This document shows positions 61,496 to 64,000 of a stretch of 64,000 nt of DNA, piece after piece. The notes under the pieces are model-generated. The model searched no databases and had not been told where the DNA came from. It was given only the letters and a program-made list of their open reading frames with translations. Source of the stretch: an uncultured Clostridia bacterium. GTDB taxonomy: Bacteria; Bacillota; Clostridia; TANB77; CAG-508. Each line of letters starts with the position of its first letter. Within the stretch, counting starts at the first letter, position 1. Where the stretch lies: contig CAKPDR010000005.1 of NCBI GenBank assembly GCA_934149075.1, positions 38,437 through 102,436 on the forward strand. The letters run 5' to 3'. A program made the translations under genes and the position numbers.

Positions 61496-62330
61496 TAGCA
61501 ATCTCCATTATTTTTTTTAATCTATAATTTACACCTGATTTTCCAATAGGTTGTTTTAACATTTTTCCTAATTCTATTAAACTTGCATTAGGATTTTTTA
61601 ATCTTAATTCTGCAATTTCTTTTAAAGAATCATCTAATTTTTCAAATTTTTTATTAGATTTTAATTTTTTAATTGCTTCAATTTGCTCTATCGAAGCATT
61701 AATTGTTTTATTTAAGTTGGCCGTTTCACAGTTTACAATTCTATTTATTTTATTATTCATTTCTCTTTGAACTCTTATTTCTTCAAATTTAAGTACTGCC
61801 TTATTAGCACCTATTAAAGCTAGAAATTTTGATATTTCCTCTCCATCTTTTAGATATATTGCATATTCTCCGTTTTTTTCTGTCAAGTTGCTTTTAATAT
61901 CATATTTTTTTAAATAATTGATTATTATTTCAGCATCACTCTTTTTAGAAATTCCTATCTCTACATGATATTTTTTTTCAGGATTATTTATTGAACCAGA
62001 CCCCAAATATGTTCCCCTAATTAGCCATTTTATTTGTTCTGCATTTAGATTTTCAATTGTTTCTATCTTTTCAAGTATGCTTTTATTAACTGTTATAACA
62101 AATAAATTTCCTTGTACTGCTATATCATAATTATATATTTCCATATTATTTAATAGCCTTGAAAATCTGTTTATATTGTATTCATTTTCTGTACTAAATT
62201 TTATTTTGTTTTTCTCTTCAGAAATGTTGCTACTTATTAAATATCCTATCAGTTCATATTTCACAGCTTCTTTGTTTGAAAGATTATCTAATTTACTTAT
62301 TTCTTCTTTTAATTCTGTTGAAAATGACAT
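61485..62330 (-). CDS. whiA: DNA-binding protein WhiA
   Basis: A 281-residue WhiA protein: an N-terminal part (MSFSTELKEEISKL), a LAGLIDADG-like core (about 80-195, LIRGTYLGSGSINNPEKKYH), and a C-terminal helix-turn-helix (about 200-281, NCETANLNKTINASIEQIEA, ELRLKNPNASLIELGKMLKQ). It is involved in cell division and chromosome segregation in Gram-positive bacteria. The start at 62330 follows AAAGGAGAG. Usually found near yvcK and rapZ; here it lies between prmC and hemW. Confidence 0.93.
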   Translation of the reverse strand: MSFSTELKEEISKLDNLSNKEAVKYELIGYLISSNISEEKNKIKFSTENEYNINRFSRLLNNMEIYNYDIAVQGNLFVITVNKSILEKIETIENLNAEQIKWLIRGTYLGSGSINNPEKKYHVEIGISKKSDAEIIINYLKKYDIKSNLTEKNGEYAIYLKDGEEISKFLALIGANKAVLKFEEIRVQREMNNKINRIVNCETANLNKTINASIEQIEAIKKLKSNKKFEKLDDSLKEIAELRLKNPNASLIELGKMLKQPIGKSGVNYRLKKIMEIANEK

Positions 62331-62345
62331 ATGCTCTCCTTTCAC

Positions 62346-63185
62346 TCAATTAACTTGAGTAATTATTATTCTGTCATTACCACATAAGTCTTTTTTACAA
62401 TATGTACCTTTATAATGTTCTAATTTATCTATAATTTCTTTTACTTCATCTTTTTGATCATATCCAATTTCAAAACACAAAAAACTTCCAAATTTTAGAT
62501 AATCTATTGCTTGTTTTGAAATTTTCCTGTAAAAGTCTAATCCATCATATCCACCATCTAACGCTATTTGTGGCTCTTTTTGAACATCTTCACTTAAAAA
62601 TTTAATATCCTCTTTTTTTATATATGGTGGGTTTGAAACTATTATATCAAATTTCATGTTTTTTAAATTTTTAAATAAATCTGATTTTATGAATTTTACT
62701 TTTGCTTCTAATCTATGTGCATTTTTGTCTGCAATATCTAATGCTTTTTCACTTATATCAACTGCATAAACTTGTGCATTGGGTACATTTTTCGCAATTG
62801 ATATTGCTATTGCACCACTTCCTGTACATAAGTCTAGAATTTTGGGTTTATCCATTCTTTTTGCTATGTTTATAACTTCTTCTACTAATATTTCTGTATC
62901 AGGTCTTGGTATTAATACATTTTCATCTACATAGAAATCCATTTTCATAAATTCTTGCGTATGTGTTATATGTTGCAATGGCACTCCTTTTGCTAATTTG
63001 TCTATATTAACAAAATACTCCCATTGTTCTTTTTTTCCAACTTCTTCATTGTCATATATTATTAAATATTGTCTTGTTTTTTTCAATACATATTGTAATA
63101 GTAATCTTGCTTTTAGTTTTGGACTGTCTATATTGTTGCTTTTTAATATTATCATTCCTTTTGCTAATGTTTGCTTTATTGTCAT
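62346..63185 (-). CDS. prmC: Peptide chain release factor N5-glutamine methyltransferase
   Basis: A 279-residue SAM-dependent methyltransferase that modifies the GGQ glutamine of release factors. It has the N-terminal helical domain, HITHTQEFMKMDFYVDENVL and PRPDTEILVEE, the SAM site LDLCTGSGAIAISIAKN and the substrate-gripping NPPY (IVSNPPYIKKEDI). GGCGGTG precedes the ATG. It is the first gene of a prmC-whiA-hemW unit. Confidence 0.95.
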   Translation of the reverse strand: MTIKQTLAKGMIILKSNNIDSPKLKARLLLQYVLKKTRQYLIIYDNEEVGKKEQWEYFVNIDKLAKGVPLQHITHTQEFMKMDFYVDENVLIPRPDTEILVEEVINIAKRMDKPKILDLCTGSGAIAISIAKNVPNAQVYAVDISEKALDIADKNAHRLEAKVKFIKSDLFKNLKNMKFDIIVSNPPYIKKEDIKFLSEDVQKEPQIALDGGYDGLDFYRKISKQAIDYLKFGSFLCFEIGYDQKDEVKEIIDKLEHYKGTYCKKDLCGNDRIIITQVN

Positions 63186-63243
63186 ATTAACACCGCCTTT
63201 CAGATATTACTATATACCATTTAGTTAAATTTTTCAATAGCCA

Positions 63244-63279
63244 AAAAACAAACTGGCCTAAATAAACCAATTTGTTTTT
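63244..63279 (-). terminator. Terminator of the rubrerythrin gene
   Basis: AAAAACAAACTGG and CCAATTTGTTTTT pair with a single mismatch; T-runs are present on both sides. Confidence 0.8.
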
Positions 63280-63298
63280 ATTATATCTTTATTTAATT

Positions 63299-63838
63299 TT
63301 AATAATTTTCAGCTTTAATTTCAAAATATGCTTTTGGATGTGCACAAACTGGACAAACTTCTGGAGCTTTTGTCCCAACAACAATATGTCCACAATTTCT
63401 ACATTTCCATATTTTAACTTCTCCTGCTTCAAATACTTTTCCATCTTTTACATTTTCTAATAATTTTAAATATCTTTCTTCATGTTCTTTTTCAATTTTA
63501 CCAACTTCTTCAAATAAGTATGCAATACGATCCAATCCTTCTTCTTTAGCTGTTTTAGCAAATTCAGCATACATATCTGTCCATTCGTAATTTTCTCCAT
63601 CAGCAGCAGCTTTTAAGTTTTCAGCTGTTGATCCAATTTCTCCACCATTTAATAATTTAAACCACATTTTTGCATGTTCTTTTTCATTATCAGCTGTTTC
63701 TTGAAAAATTGCAGCAATTTGCTCATATCCTTCTTTTTTTGCTTTGCTAGCAAAATATGTATATTTATTTCTTGCTTGTGATTCTCCTGCAAATGCTGTC
63801 ATTAAGTTTTGTTCTGTTTTTGTTCCTTTTAATTCCAT
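63299..63838 (-). CDS. rbr: Rubrerythrin
   Basis: A 179-residue non-heme di-iron peroxidase of anaerobes. The ferritin-like domain has the paired Glu/ExxH iron ligands (FAGESQARNKYTYFA, ETADNEKEHAKMW, KIEKEHEERY), and the C-terminal rubredoxin-like domain has CRNCG and CPVCAHPKAYF. It reduces hydrogen peroxide. ATG is preceded by AGGAGG. Apparently transcribed alone. Confidence 0.96.
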   Translation of the reverse strand: MELKGTKTEQNLMTAFAGESQARNKYTYFASKAKKEGYEQIAAIFQETADNEKEHAKMWFKLLNGGEIGSTAENLKAAADGENYEWTDMYAEFAKTAKEEGLDRIAYLFEEVGKIEKEHEERYLKLLENVKDGKVFEAGEVKIWKCRNCGHIVVGTKAPEVCPVCAHPKAYFEIKAENY

Positions 63839-63923
63839 TATTATTACCTCCTAATTCTTTTTACTTATGTAGAATATCACATTATTGAATTAAAATCAAG
63901 AGTTTTGTTAATAGTTACTCTTG

Positions 63924-64000
63924 TTACCAGTGGGGACACCCATAAGTGGTCAAAATCTTTACCAGTAGGGACACCCATAAGTGGTTAAAATTGTTACCAG
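63924..64000. repeat. 35-bp tandem repeats of the TTACCAGTRGGGACAC family, cut by the window end
   Basis: Units begin with TTACCAG at 63924, 63959 and 63994, an exact 35-base period. Each contains GGGACACCCATAAGTGGT. The two full copies differ at about four positions. The core matches the arms of the element at 41751-41904. The array runs beyond the window. Confidence 0.88.

Noticed and set aside
63924..64000. Start of a CRISPR array
   Set aside because: The 35-base units are directly tandem with no unique spacers between copies, so this is a tandem repeat, not a CRISPR.

Overview
The window is a very AT-rich (visibly about 70% A+T) stretch of a Gram-positive, anaerobic, endospore-forming chromosome, most likely an uncultured or gut-type member of the Clostridia. 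The support is a SpoVT regulator, a CwlJ-GerQ spore-germination pair, a class D sortase with its own substrate, long-form HPF, MutS2, WhiA, tmRNA with a Clostridium-like tag, a phosphotransacetylase/acetate kinase fermentation module and rubrerythrin. No tRNA or rRNA gene was recognised. Most genes lie on the minus strand.

Layout. 1-3100: an operon of sortase substrate, sortase and a membrane protein cut by the window edge, then a VanZ protein translationally coupled to a HEPN-motif protein. 3391-12300: an eight-gene surface polysaccharide cluster (initiating sugar-phosphate transferase, two GT4 enzymes, one fused to a P-loop kinase-like domain, a GT2, a Wzy polymerase, an acetyltransferase, a capsular glycosyltransferase, a Wzx flippase) behind a second vanZ. 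12964-25415: housekeeping and stress genes (hpf, DUF2207, mutS2, spoVT, ssrA, guaD), a frameshifted M14 peptidase, a TetR-YhgE/Pip pair and a secreted nuclease. 25655-37175: clpB under a CIRCE operator, an acyl-CoA ligase, and an accessory stretch of small orphan genes, a decayed ABC transporter and a two-gene module of large MazF-fold proteins. 37571-41904: tandem mgtE genes with a possible leader peptide, tyrS, and repeats. 41906-52533: envelope genes (TVP38, amidase, two-component system, VanY, GT51, undecaprenol/diacylglycerol kinase). 52560-56066: pta and two ackA genes. 56248-64000: gerQ-cwlJ, small orphan genes, PAP2, ASCH, hemW-whiA-prmC and rubrerythrin.

The polysaccharide cluster builds an undecaprenyl-linked repeat unit. 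Undecaprenol kinase, PAP2, amidase, VanY and GT51 act on the same lipid carrier and cell wall, and the two-component system lies among them. Pta and AckA give ATP from acetyl-CoA.

The most unusual content is (i) the MazF-fold pair at 33091-35500, where the first protein keeps the EndoA-like catalytic pattern and the second appears to have lost the catalytic arginine; (ii) paired 31-nt palindromes centred on GTACCSGGTAC at four loci, three of them directly against the Shine-Dalgarno sequence of clpB, a histidine kinase gene and an ackA gene; (iii) a short acidic/proline ORF overlapping a terminator-like hairpin ahead of mgtE; and (iv) further inverted-repeat and tandem-repeat families. All functional calls rest on reading the sequence and on recalled family motifs; no database search was run.
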